Assembly: GCA_011800155.1 (NCBI GenBank)
Contig: CM022368.1
Span: 2,604,001-2,668,000 of the forward strand
Reading direction: 5' to 3'
DNA from: Flammulina velutipes
Taxonomy: Eukaryota; Basidiomycota; Agaricomycetes; Agaricales; Physalacriaceae
DNA: 64,000 nt
Shown here one piece after another: positions 23,663 to 35,435 of the stretch. Within the stretch, counting starts at the first letter, position 1; the number at the start of each line of letters is the position of its first letter. Below the pieces are notes generated by a model. The model was not told the origin of the DNA and did not search any database. It saw nothing but the letters and a program-made list of their open reading frames with translations. The position numbers were made by a program, and so were the translations under genes.

Positions 23663-24513
23663 CTATACACTACCCTTCTGCTTCCACTCTGCAATAAACT
23701 CACGCGTCTTGTTGACGACCTCTTCGGCGGTCGAGACTTGGCCGAAAGCCTCGACAAACTGGCCATTGGGGTCCATGAGGTAGACAAAGATGGAGTGGTC
23801 GACAAGGTAGTCACCCTTTGGGTCGGCGTCGGGGGGAGTCGAAAAGTAGACACGATACGCTCTGCATATAGCTTTTGTTTGGGCATACGTGCCTACGAGA
23901 CCAATGAGAGCTGGATGGAAGTCTTCCAGATACCGCTTCATTTGAGTGACTGAGTCTCTTGCTGGATCGACGGAGATGAATACAGGCTGAAATATCGGTC
24001 CGTGTTCTTTCTCTGTATTGCCCATTAGTGTAATTGGAAGAGAGAGAATACACAGACATGCCTGCAGCGTTGACGATCTCGGTCATCTTATCCAGCTCGG
24101 CAGGACATATGTCTGGACAGTTGGTGAAGCCAAAATACACCAGACTCCATTTGCCTAGGAGGTCCTTGTCGGTGAAGGTCGCGCCAGTGTGCGAGGTCAG
24201 AGCGAATGGACCTCCGATTTTTGGTCGCCCGTACTGCGCGGTGGCCTCTTTCTCTGTGAAGGGATGAGCATAGAAGAGAGAACAGAGAGAAATTACCTCT
24301 GAGTTCGATGTGGCGAGCCTTTTCGTGTCGAAAATAGACGACGAGCCCGACGAGAGTGACGACGAAGAGACCGGCAGCCGTTGGGGAGAATACACTGGCG
24401 CTGCGCGGTGGCGGTGGCGGTTCTGCAGAGTAGAGACGTCGCGGTGGTCGTTGGAGACGCGCAGAGCGAACGAGTCGCGCGAGTGGAACGCGTGATGGTG
24501 ATGGTCGAAGCAT
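23663..24513 (-). CDS. SCO1: Sco1-type copper chaperone for cytochrome c oxidase
   Basis: Minus-strand exons 24513..24297, 24253..24062 and 24012..23663 give 252 aa. An Arg-rich N-terminus looks like a mitochondrial presequence ([16 protein letters not shown]). One transmembrane helix follows ([17 protein letters not shown]), then the thioredoxin-like domain with the copper-binding CPDIC (CxxxC), [10 protein letters not shown] and the DHSIF histidine. Sco1 inserts copper into the CuA site of Cox2 at the inner membrane. The second intron (24013..24061) fits best with a GC donor. A GT donor at 24055 with acceptor 24011/24012 would give a protein with three extra residues. The stop is 29 bp from the EBP2 stop and the start is 36 bp from the ATG7 start. 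Confidence 0.93.
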
Positions 24514-24549
24514 AAGTGTGACTTGTCTTTCCCTTTCACCACCAAACAA

Positions 24550-26991
24550 ATGCCAATCGTCCAATTCTCACCGCTGCCATCGCTCGTCAATCCATCGTTC
24601 TGGCATAAATTGACAGAGCTCAAGCTCGACGTCCTCAAGCTTTCAGATGCAGAGGTCCCAGTATCTGCCTCGTACACCGTCGGTCGATTGATCAAGGATC
24701 GCGAGGGAGGCGCAGAGATAGCGGTCAATGCTGGCCTTTCCCTCGAAGAAGAGAGCTTCACGGATGATATCAAGTGCGACCTTTGGCCCACTCATCTTTA
24801 TCGCTGAGCATCCGTTAGGCTCATCTCTGGCTCCGCCTCTGCGAAAGGAACGCTCAAGAATTACAATACAATCGAAGAATTCAAAGCCGCAGACAAAGCC
24901 AAGCTATTCAACGCATGCGCAGACAAGGTATGTCGCTACCTCCCCATATTACATGTCGCTTATCCATACACCTTCAAGATCTGGCAATCCATCACAACTA
25001 CCAAGAGCACAGCTGATCTCAACTCATTTCTTGTTATAACTTACGCAGACCTCAAGAAATACAAATACTATTACTGGTTTGCGTTCCCTGCCTTTGCTGC
25101 TACTCCTCCCTGGCACATATCAGACGCTGGCTGGGTTCCAGCAACGGACGCTGGATTCACCACCGAGCACCTCACATCTATTCACGACCAACTTACGAAA
25201 CATGAAACGAAACTTCCATACTTCCTAGTACGCCCTTCCGCCAACGGTGTATCCATCGCCCCCATCGAGTCGTTCACCCCGGCCGACGCATCTACTTCTA
25301 CTATAGGCTTCATCGATCCCTCAGCGCAGGCGCAGAACCCCGGATGGCCACTGCGCAACCTTCTCGCATACCTTAGAGTCGTACACCCCGATTCGACCAG
25401 CTCGGTCAAAGTCCTCTGCTGGCGCGACTCTGAGCTACCCAAAGATGGGTGGAAGAGCCGTGTTGGCGCTCTGACTGTTGGTGACGGATCTGCTCCTGCT
25501 GCGGCCCCGTCCACAGAGCGTCCTACTGCTGTTGGGTGGGAGAAGAACGTGCAAGGAAAGCTGGGCCCCCGCGCGGCGGATTTGGCACCGATGATGGATC
25601 CAGCGAGGTTAGTCCAGAGGGCTTTTGCGCACAGCTGTTATTGATGGATATGTGAAGACTCGCAAATCAGGCTGTGGATTTGAACCTCAAGCTTATGCGA
25701 TGGCGTATCCTACCTGCTCTCGATCTTGACAAGATTGCTGGTACAAAGTGTTTATTGCTTGGTGCTGGGACGTTGGGATGCTATGTGTCAAGATGCTTGA
25801 TGGTCAGTGCATGCCTAGGATGCGAATGAAATACTGACACTCGACAATTAGGGATGGGGGGTCCGTAAGATTACATTCGTCGACTCTGCACGCGTGTCCT
25901 TTTCCAATCCAGTTCGACAACCGCTCTTCCAGTTCACAGACTGTTTGAACGGTGGCAAACCAAAGGCGGAATGTGCTGCTGAAAGGTTGCGGGAAGTTTG
26001 GCCTGGTCTTGTACGTTTTGTTCATTCAAGGCGTCTTATCGGAATCTGACCAGATATGTTACAGAATGCTACAGGCCACAGTCTTTCTATACCGATGCCT
26101 GGACATCCTATTCCGCCTTCACCTCCCGCGTTACTTGAACAAGCGAAGAAGGACGTGGAAAAGTTGGAGCAGCTCATCGAAGAACACGATGTGGTCTATC
26201 TGCTCATGGATTCGAGGGAAAGTCGCTGGCTGCCAACTGTGATTGCGCGATCTAAAGGCAAACTTGTAATGAATGCAGCCTTGGGATTCGACACTTATCT
26301 TGTCATGAGACATGGTGCACGTCCCAAGGATGGCCAGAAAGAAGGTGCACTTGGATGTTACTATTGCAATGATATTGTTGCTCCCGCTGATGTAGGTGAC
26401 CACAACTTTACACACTTTTCGTATCTTACCATGCACAGTCGTTGACTGACCGAACGCTCGACCAAATGTGCACGGTGACCCGACCTGGCCTCGCATCCAT
26501 CGCCGCTTCAACTGCTGTCGAACTCATGATGAGCGTTGTGCAACATCCGGACGGGTAAGAGCTTTTCTTGCTTCCATTGGTGCACCCCGTGTTGACCATT
26601 TCCAGACTGTATGCACCAGCGCCCAAATTAACTAGCGATTCACATATTTCGGATGACGAGAAGGGCGCAAGTGTTCTCGGCTTGGTACCACACCAGATTC
26701 GGGGATACTTGGCGCAGTTCCGTAATATGCCTATTGTAGGGGCGGCGTATGATAGGTGCACCGGGTGCAGCGAGACGGTACGTATATCGCATTGTTCGAT
26801 AAATGGGTATTGAATTGGATCTGCAGGTCGTGAAGGCGTACGAGGAACAGGGATTTTCCATGTTGTTGAATGCCTTTAATGATCCCAAGTATTTAGAGAA
26901 GTTGACTGGGCTGGATAAATTGTTTGAGGAAGGGGAGGCAGCGCTGAAGGACGTTGAATGGATGGAAAATGAAGAGGAAGATGATTTTTAG
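24550..26991 (+). CDS. ATG7: Autophagy E1-like activating enzyme Atg7
   Basis: Nine exons (24550..24773, 24819..24927, 24979..25607, 25658..25802, 25852..26010, 26065..26391, 26439..26554, 26606..26777, 26827..26991) total 2046 nt in phase, 681 aa. The N-terminal Atg7 domain has [15 protein letters not shown]. The E1 domain has an ATP-binding [18 protein letters not shown] and RQPLF, and the thioester cysteine in [12 protein letters not shown]. The C-terminus is acidic (ENEEEDDF). Acceptor 25657 was preferred over the AG at 25671 because it restores [17 protein letters not shown]. Atg7 activates Atg8 and Atg12 for conjugation. Confidence 0.95.
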
Positions 26992-27132
26992 ATGATATTT
27001 TGTAGTAATTGCAACTGGTTGCCATCGTGCGAAATGCGGTGATCGAATTTTGAACCGGAGCGTCCCTCATCATCGTTTGCTCGCTGTTGTCCACAGTGAC
27101 GGACGCATCCCTGCCAACGACCACCTCGACGC

Positions 27133-27179
27133 GTCCTTCTTTTCTCTCTCTTTTCTCCTTTCTCTCTCTCTTTCTTTCG
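27133..27179 (+). promoter_or_regulatory. Pyrimidine-rich (CT) tract upstream of the TEM1 gene
   Basis: A nearly unbroken run of C and T, with CTCTCTCTCT stretches, lies about 70-115 bp before the GTPase start. CT boxes are common core-promoter elements of highly expressed fungal genes. The role here is inferred from position. Confidence 0.45.
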
Positions 27180-27249
27180 AGCTCTTGCATTCCCCCTGTT
27201 GTCGCCGTCTGCGATATATACACCTAATACCACTCAGTCAGCACCACCA

Positions 27250-28055
27250 ATGTCGAACACGGCCTCCACGTCGAGCTCGCCCTCTGGCAACGGACATCCG
27301 AATCTCGAGAACAACGATGAGCGGAACAGGTGCGTCGAGCGGCTCGAGTGGCGCCAACGATCCCTAATGTTCGCAGCGTCGTAATCAAGGTTGGGATGGT
27401 GGGCGACTCGCAGATCGGCAAGACGAGTCTGATGGTCAAATACGTCGAGGGCAGCTTCGACGAGGACTATATCCAGACGCTGGGTGCGTGCGATGAGGAT
27501 GGGATACGATGAGCACCACTGATCATCTCTGCGCAGGCGTCAACTTTATGGAAAAGACGATATCGGTGCGCCGCACAACCATAACCTTTTCAATATGGGA
27601 CTTGGGCGGCCAGAGAGAGTTTGTGAATATGCTGCCGCTCGTGTGCAACGACGCCGTCGCGATCCTCTTCATGTTCGACCTCTCCAGAAAGAGCACGTTG
27701 AACTCGGTCAAGGAGTGGTATCGACAAGCGCGAGGGTTCAACAAGGTCCGTCGTCGTCGTACACTCCATTCTTCGCGCGTCCTAACCACTTTTCCAGACC
27801 GCCATACCCTTTCTCATTGGCACAAAGTTCGACCAATTCTCCACCTTTCCGCGCGACGAGCAAGAAGAGATCACCAAGCAGGCAAAGCGCTTCGCAAAGG
27901 CAATGCACGCCTCGCTCATCTTCTGCTCAACGTCCGCGTCAATAAACGTGCAAAAGATCTTCAAGATCGTGCTCGCAAAGGCGTTTGACCTCAAATGTGT
28001 TATCCCGGAAATCGAGGGGGTGGGCGAGCCAGTGCTAATTTATGTTGATGTATGA
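27250..28055 (+). CDS. TEM1: Small GTPase of the septation/mitotic-exit network (Tem1/Spg1 type)
   Basis: Exons 27250..27329, 27377..27483, 27537..27745 and 27798..28055 give 217 aa in phase. A short Ser/Asn-rich leader precedes the GTPase fold: P-loop [19 protein letters not shown] (G3), GTKFDQFST (G4 in the place of NKxD) and CSTSAS (G5). No C-terminal CAAX or CC prenylation motif is present, as expected for Tem1/Spg1, and the protein ends EPVLIYVDV. The family switches on the septation kinase cascade at the spindle pole body. The last GTATGA could be a donor, but the predicted end matches the family. Confidence 0.93.
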
Positions 28056-29439
28056 TTATAATCTGGGCGAAAACTCTTTTCTGCTTGAGGAGGGAGGGTG
28101 CTTGGAGGGGAAGAGCCCATGGTGAGTTTCGCTTGGTGGCAATGTGCTTCAGCCTGACTGACTATACAATTCAGTCTGGCAGCTATTATAGAGCACCAAA
28201 ATCGAACGGACATTTGGCGCCTTGGGACACTTATGTACATCTCCTTCTCCTCTGCATACCCTTTCATCGCCCCTCCCTGTCCCCTTTCCCTCGTCCCCCA
28301 TGTTTTCGTTTTGCTGCAACCAATTTCTCGCTGTTACCTTACCCCTACGAAATTGACCTTTTCTCAAGTGTCGTCTACACTCATTATATATTTTTTCAAT
28401 GCTATGCTTTAAAGACTTGAAATTCGTTTGATCATGCCGTATGCACGCGTTCGTTGGTGTTCGTTGGTGATGGTATTGGTTGCGTACAGAACAGAGTGAC
28501 AACTAATCAATTCCCAGGTGCAATGTGGCGCATCTATCAAAAGCGCACCAGCAAGGCTGGAGAACCGTCATCGGATAGTTGTTCAACCTCTGTAGAGCAT
28601 CAAGAGCACTTGAGGGTGTACCTTTTGTTCCTCGTGGAGGTTGAACAACAATACCACGTAAAAGGACGACAATGTTTCTGGTCTACGCGATCATGTGTCG
28701 CAAAGGTTGTGTGAACGGAAGACTAGATCCAAAACCCCCGAAATCGTCACGGACCGTAGTAGAGAAGCTACTACGTGTAGATTGCCAGCCTGTCGCACAT
28801 GAAATCATGTGTGGCGCTCTGCGAGCTTGCACCGCGTGTGAATTTCTGAAGGTTGAGTCTGCTATCCCGGTCATGCTACGTCTAACATAGTCTAAATATC
28901 CTTTTTTTTTGAAAGATTCGTGTGCGATGATCTCCACATTCTGGGATGTTCCTTGAGAAGATTGGACACAAGAAAGTCGTTCGTGCTTTCGTAGCTATTA
29001 CTACATTGGTAGGTACGAAGCTTTAGATATTCTCATTTGTAGTACGTACGTACTAGTTATATTTCCTCGACAGTCTATCAGAGTCTATCTCGTCCAGATT
29101 GACGCACGTACGGTTTAAAAACATGTATTCAAGGATAGGATGCTAGCAACGTCTGACTACCGGACAACCTGTTTACATAACAGCATGTTCCAGTACTAAT
29201 TTCACCGTGTAATAAGTACCGTAGGAACACCGTAAACTCAAAGTACTGAACTCACCCCGAACGGGGCGCGCTAACTTGGCTCTTCTTGTAACGGTATTCA
29301 CAACAGATGCTTGCCGCACTAAAAAGAAACATACAGATAGCCTCGGGAGATTGTAAGAAGTCGGCTTACTGCCTATTGCATACTATGTATTCAAATAAGA
29401 TTTCCAGAATATGCAAGAGGACAAGAGGACGGACTGGCT
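28056..29439. other. Gene-poor stretch, about 1.4 kb
   Basis: No gene family is recognised on either strand. Several short ORFs (for example near 28454-28714) have no support. A GTACGTACGTACTAG tract lies near 29042. It may include the 3' UTR of TEM1. Confidence 0.45.
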
Positions 29440-29815
29440 TGGTATACGGTTGGTTCAGCAGAAAACCATGATGGCTTGACCTTGATGCTCGATACTTGTC
29501 GAACGCCACTAACCTTTCTTCCGTAGGAATCTTGCCCTTCCTGGGCCATGGGGTAACAACTTCCATCTCCTTGTGCGCCACCGCTTTCCCGTGGTTGATA
29601 AACCTTGGTCCCCAGTTGACCATAACATGGTCCAGTAAGTCATACTGTTTCAGGTCACCGTACATGACGGTGTATCCCTTATAGCCTTCAAGATCGTTTT
29701 TCTCACCGGAGATTGGCGCGTGCATGGTAGACGTCATCGAGAACGTATTCGTAGATAAGGTATTCGTGGGCGTCGGGAGGTGGCGGCGGCTGTCATACCA
29801 GGTCAATGTTGATCT
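29440..29815 (-). pseudogene. Decayed tandem copy of the 167-aa gene next to it
   Basis: The minus strand repeats the neighbouring gene's sequence in broken frames: PDAHEYLIYEYVLDD in one frame, then VMYGDLKQYDLLDHVMVNWG and VAHKEMEVVTPW in another, and EHQGQAIMVF followed directly by TGA in a third. A TGA also interrupts the segment matching EIELV. The order of blocks and the shared MVNWG core leave no doubt that the two are paralogous. At least two frameshifts and two stops rule out a full-length product. Confidence 0.75.
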
Positions 29816-29957
29816 CTAAGACGTGACAGGAGGATGATCGCACGGAGTGTTCACGATAGTAGCCTGAGGAAAGTTCTAGCCTGGAGATCCCTGCTCGAAA
29901 ACCTTCGTTGGAATTAGGAAAGTTCGCGTCGTACAGTCATCCACGATCACGTGCATT

Positions 29958-30513
29958 TCATGTGACTATAGTGTATCTGCTGAATGCTCGTCTCCAGGCT
30001 TCTATTGGCCAAATATGGGCAGTGTATTTGTCTGGACATTGAGCCTTGGTGATTATCCGAGTTATACCAGAATAGTCACCGTTATACTCAACCATGATGG
30101 CTTGACCTGGATGTTCAGCTTTTTCTCGAAAGCCGCCAACCTTGCCTTTCCCATCTGGAAGGGTAACAACTCCTCTCTCCTTGTGCGCCACCGCTAGAAT
30201 GGCCGCACTTCCCGGATTGACAAAGCTCCGACCCCAGTTAACCATTATATGGTGCGTCAAGCCACACTCTTCGAGGACACCATACATGACGTTGCAGCCC
30301 CCACCTCCGTCAGGATCGTCTGCTTCATTGGGAAAGAGAACAGTGAGGCCAAAATGGAAATCATCGTCGAGAACGTATCCGTAGATGAGGTATTCGTGGG
30401 CGTCGAGCAATTCTGGTGGTGATGGTGGCGGCGTGACTAGCTCGATCTCTCTGTCGTTTCAAGTCAGTATCATTCCAAGACGAGATGGACCAAGGACTTA
30501 ACTCAGTGGTCAT
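29958..30513 (-). CDS. Small protein of unknown function (intact member of a tandem pair)
   Basis: Exons 30513..30503 (only ATG plus eight bases) and 30450..29958 give 167 aa in phase after a 52-nt intron. The protein starts MTTEEIELVTPPPSPPELL and continues with EYLIYGYVLDDDFHFGLTV, a Gly-rich turn, HHIMVNWGRSF and VAHKERGVVTL. It has no signal peptide and no membrane helix. I recognise no family. The adjacent degenerate copy, which lies downstream on the same strand, shows that the gene duplicated locally and that this copy kept its reading frame. Confidence 0.6.
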
Positions 30514-30700
30514 GATGGTAGTAACTTCACAAATTTGCAAATTGCGAGCGCGCTCCTTTACGCGCGACCACGTGTCTCTCGTGTCAATTGCAGTCCACAA
30601 CACTTGAGCTACAATGCACACAATACGGACCAGAGTCTAAACTTTGGTCTGTTATCACAGCGAACACCTTTCAGTGACTCGTGCCAAGTAAACACTTCAA

Positions 30701-33429
30701 TCATATTTTTAGTGCTACAATTGCCTGAGCCTCCTGCGCCGTCAACTTCCACGAAATACCGGATCCATTGTAGAATTCCTCTACATCGTCCTCCTACAAC
30801 GCCAAGTCAGTGAATTCACAATCAATAGAGTGATGAACACATACAGCATCCAGATTCAACAATGTCGCCATCTGCTGTAGGCGCACAAATTTCTCTCTGG
30901 CATCTCCGAAAGCCGTCTGAGATGCTAGATACGTCGTTATAGCTCGGAGATCCCGATCGAAGCGTATCGCACCAAGCTAACCCAACATTCAGCTAGACGT
31001 CTGAAGCCAAGAAGGATCATCCCACCTCAGTGAACTTGAAACCCATCAAGAATTTCTCCCAAGGCCTTAGAATGACCTGCAGCGTCAGCCCAAACAACAT
31101 TCTGAAATTCTGTTCGGTGAAGGTATCCTGGAACAAAAGCCTGTGTGAATTGCAGTACTCAGCGCTGGAGAAAACATACCTTGTATCCATCCAAGAGGTT
31201 CTCCCACGTCTTGATGAATCTCTTCCGGACAATGTCCTGATACTCTGCGGCAGCATACGAATCATCATCTAGCACGTACGAAACATCCTTATAGATGTCG
31301 GGTACTAGATTCCGTAGTCTCGGGCGCATTAGCTGATTGAAGAGCTGCTCCACGCTCACCTGCACTAAGGGTTCACTAGTAGGTCTTGATCGAGAAGGAG
31401 GTACGTACCCTCAATGCCGAGTCGAGTTTTGAGGACAGGGAGGCCAATGATGATATCTGTTTTCTGACCTCCCCTTGATCACCCTCTGAGAAGTGCTGCC
31501 CTATCGTTGGATTGGCAGCGATGTCCCTCGTAAGACGGTCCACATGTCCGGAAGACACATCCAAATCATTGAGGAGAGTCTAAAGGCGCATGAATAAGCA
31601 GGCACTTGTTTATCAGAGAGCATGCCTACTATGAACGCCTGCCGATTTTCCCTCTCAACCTTGTCACCTCGCCCTGGAGCACTCGTTCCGGCTACGCGAT
31701 ATACGTCGTCGAGTTTCTTCTTAATGACGCCAACATAATCACGTTCCATCACCTCTCTCAACTGCTGGAGAGTTCTTTCTACCGCAGTGATCGATCCCGT
31801 AGACAATATTCGTAAGAGAACCACCTTCAACACATAGAAGACATCGTCAGGTGTAGTCGTGCCCAAGGGGAACTGCGTAGAATCGACCTGTGATAGTCGA
31901 TGGGCCTAACCGGCAACGTCAACATCGAAATTGAACAGAATTCTTTGAGTTCGCTAACCTTGTCAATGACCGTCCGCGTATACCATATCTCCATGGGAAT
32001 ATAATACGTCGCAAGAAGTTGTTCGAAGAGGCCATGCGACGTCGTCGATTCCATGAAAAGAGGGGGCAAAGTCGTAGTGGTAGGTTCATCTTCATCTTCA
32101 GAACCCTGTGCATGTTAAGAGAGAGAGATATGAACAAGTCAAGGGACACACCAGTTGACTGTCATACAAGAATTTACGAAACAAGTTCCATCGACCAGCC
32201 ATGTTCGAAATTTCCACTAGTGCTTTGTCAATTTCACGAGGGTCGACTGCTTCATCTTCAGCAGTTTGTTTTCGCGTGGGGGAATTGAATAGAGGTATCG
32301 GTGGATTGTGTTGTGCGTCTGAAAGCTATGAATAGTCAGGTCAATCATGTGAGGCACATACAACTAGCAAACCTTTCGCTTAATCGACCGCTCTTCTTCC
32401 CAGCTGTCCAGTAAAGTTTTCACAACACGGTCGCATTCGTCTAGTAATCGTTTTATGACGCTGTTCATCTTACCGGCCCCGTAGTACTTTTCTACCACAG
32501 GCTGGTGCTGGTCCACAATGATAGCAATACTTTCGAACAGGGCCGTAAGTGCAGTAGTGAAGTACATGGGCGATGAAGCTGCTCTATGTAGGTGAGGGTT
32601 GCGCCGTATGTGAAGAGAGATGATCACTCACTCTTGGCGGTTGCAGGCGCTCGTACTCGGACGAGGTCAACAACGAAGGATGCATACGCCTGGAGACCTT
32701 CCTCTTCCCATCCGATAGCGGGAAAGAGTTTGAAGAAACGAGATGTAGCAGCAGAGTCCCTAGACCGCGACGCCTCGTCAAAGCTGCGTCTGAAGACGGA
32801 AAGAAGATGTTCGCGGGCGGCTTGTAACGTTTGTGCGGGAGGAAGATGACTTTCGGATGTTGGCTGGGTATAGTTAAGATCTCAGCCAGATAGAGAGGAT
32901 GGCACGTACGACGGCGAATTCAGCAAATGGGCCTGATATCACGTCCAGAGGGAGGGACATGACGCGCGCACAGTGTCTAGTGGCTGACTCCCAGTCTTTG
33001 GCGTCGATTGCTGCTTGCAGTGCAGAGAGAGATGACTATAGCGACCTCAACGTTGAGAACAACAAAAGCACTGTGAAGACATACGCGTAGTTCTATCACT
33101 TGGCCAACGCGGTCTCCCGATTCCCGGATGCGCCTCATCTCCTCGTCGAGAGAGCGGACGCGAAGACCGACACGGTCTGCGGTCTTCGCTGTGGCGTCGA
33201 CATTGCGCTGAAGGACCAAGGCATGGGCATGGATGTCGTCGAGGCTGGGTAAAAGTGAAGATAGACGGTCGAGAGATGTTATTATTGGTTGGCGGTCGTT
33301 GAGGAGGTCGTTGAGGGTGTTCTCGAGTTGTGTATGGTCCGTCTGCAACGCGGAAAGAGCAGAAAGTATGTCTTGAAGACTTGTTAATTGTCGAGGATCT
33401 GGTCGGCCCATTGGGACGTGGACGCTCAT
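30701..33429 (-). CDS. COG4: Conserved oligomeric Golgi complex subunit 4
   Basis: A multi-exon minus-strand gene. The first exon gives the helical N-terminus SLQDILSALSALQTDHTQLE and DATAKTADRVGLRVRSLDEE, which matches the Cog4 N-terminal domain. Later exons supply FFKLFPAIGWEEEGL, YYGAGKMNSVIKRLLDECDR, TPDDVFYVLK and FGLTLQVILRPWEKFLMGFKF. GAIRFDRDLRA and the C-terminal ISWKLTAQEAQAIVAL follow, ending KI and TGA at 30701..30703. COG tethers retrograde vesicles at the Golgi. The last exon begins after an intron near 30800. A Met at 33441, four codons upstream, is an alternative start. I did not resolve every one of the roughly eleven introns. Confidence 0.88.
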
Positions 33430-33441
33430 TGACGGCAGCAC

Positions 33442-34353
33442 AACTTTCCCACGATTGCTACTTGCTCATTACCCCCTCGACGGCGGCCAATAATCTGGCG
33501 TACGTTGTCTTCCTTTGAGAAATCTGCGATTAATCAACATTACTCAACAGTTATCAATCCGACTCTCACTGGACCCCGTCACCCACCGTATCTTGAAACA
33601 ACCTGCTTACTCCAATCTCCGGGAAACCCCATGTTCTTTGTTCTCTACCGCGTTTTTCTATGCCACAACACCCCACAGGCCTTCCTCGTACACTTCTAAC
33701 GGCACCTACCTCGGACTACATGCTCTCTTTTACGTCTCTATACCCGAGTCAACGTCTTGGGATGTCCGGCAGACGCCGGAAATCCAAATTATATCGCCCA
33801 TGCGTATTTCATGTCTTTCGTCGCGCTCGCTCGGGCGGACCCTACGCATTATAGAGCGGATCGCACGGAACGCTGTGCTCCGACAGGCGCAAATTCAATT
33901 ATGATGGAAGAGATAGCAACTAGCTATCGGCGCCTTGAGGCGTACAAGTCAAACTGATTTGGTATTGCCATGCCTGTTCCTCGACGTTCTGCTAGATTAT
34001 CGCCACGAGATGAAATCCATCATGACGAGTATACTGGACGTTGCCGGCGCTAACCTTCCTGGGAATAGTCTGCGACAAAACGCGCCTGGATTAGTGATGC
34101 GCCTACGTGTTCTTCACCTCCTGGCCTGGCCTGCGCGATTCAGCGTGGTGCAAGTCCAGCAATACATGGATTCGTCTGATGACTGCGGTCCACATGCAAT
34201 CGCAACTACTATTCTCGTGACGTTTATCGATGACATGGGGCAGCCCGATTATCGACCCTTGGATTCTCATTGATCCATCTCGTCGCGTATATATATACCG
34301 TTTCGACAATTCGATGACTACGATCCTCTTCCTCCTCCTCTCGAGCCACTACC
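33442..34353 (+). other. Broken ORF region, possible relic of a cysteine-protease-like gene
   Basis: Three neighbouring + strand frames each look codon-biased but do not join through plausible introns. Around 33720 MLSFTSLYPSQRLGMSG runs into NPNYIAHAYFMSFVALARAD after a -1 shift; an in-frame TGA sits at 33955. A third frame then carries TDLVLPCLFLDVLLDYRHEM and QQYMDSSDDCGPHAIATTIL up to 34273. The DCG followed by hydrophobic residues resembles the active-site Cys region of Ulp1/C48-type proteases, which is a weak hint only. I read it as a decayed or fragmentary gene. Confidence 0.35.
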
Positions 34354-35046
34354 ATGACCGTGTACACACTTCCGCTCTTCCTCGAGGACAAGACCGGTTC
34401 CCTCACATCCGGGTCAGAATTCGTGGACATCCACGATCGATTGCGCCTCCTCTACCGGTGTACAAGCAATTCTCGCGACGTCTTCATGATCTACAACCTA
34501 TCCAACGCGTCCCCCTCTTCCACATACAACAAAGCCATGTTGGCCCTTGACTTTGGCCTCGCCACCATCACCTTTGATTCCGGAAAGCGGGTTATACCGA
34601 TGAAGAAGTGGTGCTCCAAGTCCTCCAGGTAGTTCAATTGATCACTTCCGCTGCCAGCGCCACTAACGCCTGTCCAGTGGTCGGAAATTCATGGCGTCTG
34701 ACTCCCAAGATTATCACTGGACTTGGCGAACGCAGGAGGGGCAAGAATGGACGGTACGTGCTCCCATCCGGCTTCTTTGTGCTATTCTGAGATCATCATG
34801 CAGTGCACCAACTCAAACGGATACCTAGTTGCCTATTACTCCTTGAAGAGCCCGGGTGAACCGCCATACGAGGGATCCTCAGGGTGCACTCTGACAGTCG
34901 ATGAAGCGTTCTCACATTTAGCACCTGGTACGCTCCTTCCCGTCGGGATCGTTCTCTCATCCGCCGCTCAATACTCATCTTCATTTCTAGAATTTCTCGC
35001 ATCGCTCATGATACTTCGATGGTCGAAAGAACGAGGTGGCATCTAG
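34354..35046 (+). CDS. DUF6593-type basidiomycete protein
   Basis: Exons 34354..34628, 34678..34753, 34804..34927 and 34991..35046 give 176 aa in phase. It shows features of the small basidiomycete DUF6593 family as I remember it: an opening LPLFLEDKTGSLT, a central YHWTWRTQEGQEWTC, YLVAYYSLKSP and a C-terminal LASLMILRWSKER helix. The function is unknown; no signal peptide is present. The 3' intron 34928..34990 reads through as an ORF, but splicing it restores the family's end. Confidence 0.7.
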
Positions 35047-35435
35047 TGTCGAAGTTGATGCTACTTTGACGAATCTCCATTCATCCATCCACATCATGAT
35101 CATGATATATCACACATTCTTACGACGGCTCTCTGTATCGCTATAATCTTCCATGGACTCCATCGTTGTACTTTGTAAATACCTTTATCATTATGTATTA
35201 TCATCTGCTATGTTCACCAAATTGTACCTCCGCTTCGCTAATCTTCAAACAGTACAACAGGAAGGGGACCAAATATAAAGAAAAAACTACGAATGAACGA
35301 ACGAAGATAATACTAGTAACATGAATAGTAAGATACAAAGGGAAGCATACGGGATAGAAGTACACTGGTCAAATAGTAAGGTTGCTACAGCACAATATAT
35401 ACTCGGGTTCGAATGAAAGGTGAGAGACGTTAGGG
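35047..35435. other. Convergent intergenic region
   Basis: AT-rich 3' region between the DUF6593-type gene and the zinc-cluster factor. No gene is recognised. Confidence 0.5.

Noticed and set aside
35404..35416. GGGTTCGAATGA, resembling a tRNA B box
   Set aside because: No A box, acceptor stem or anticodon arm can be built around it.
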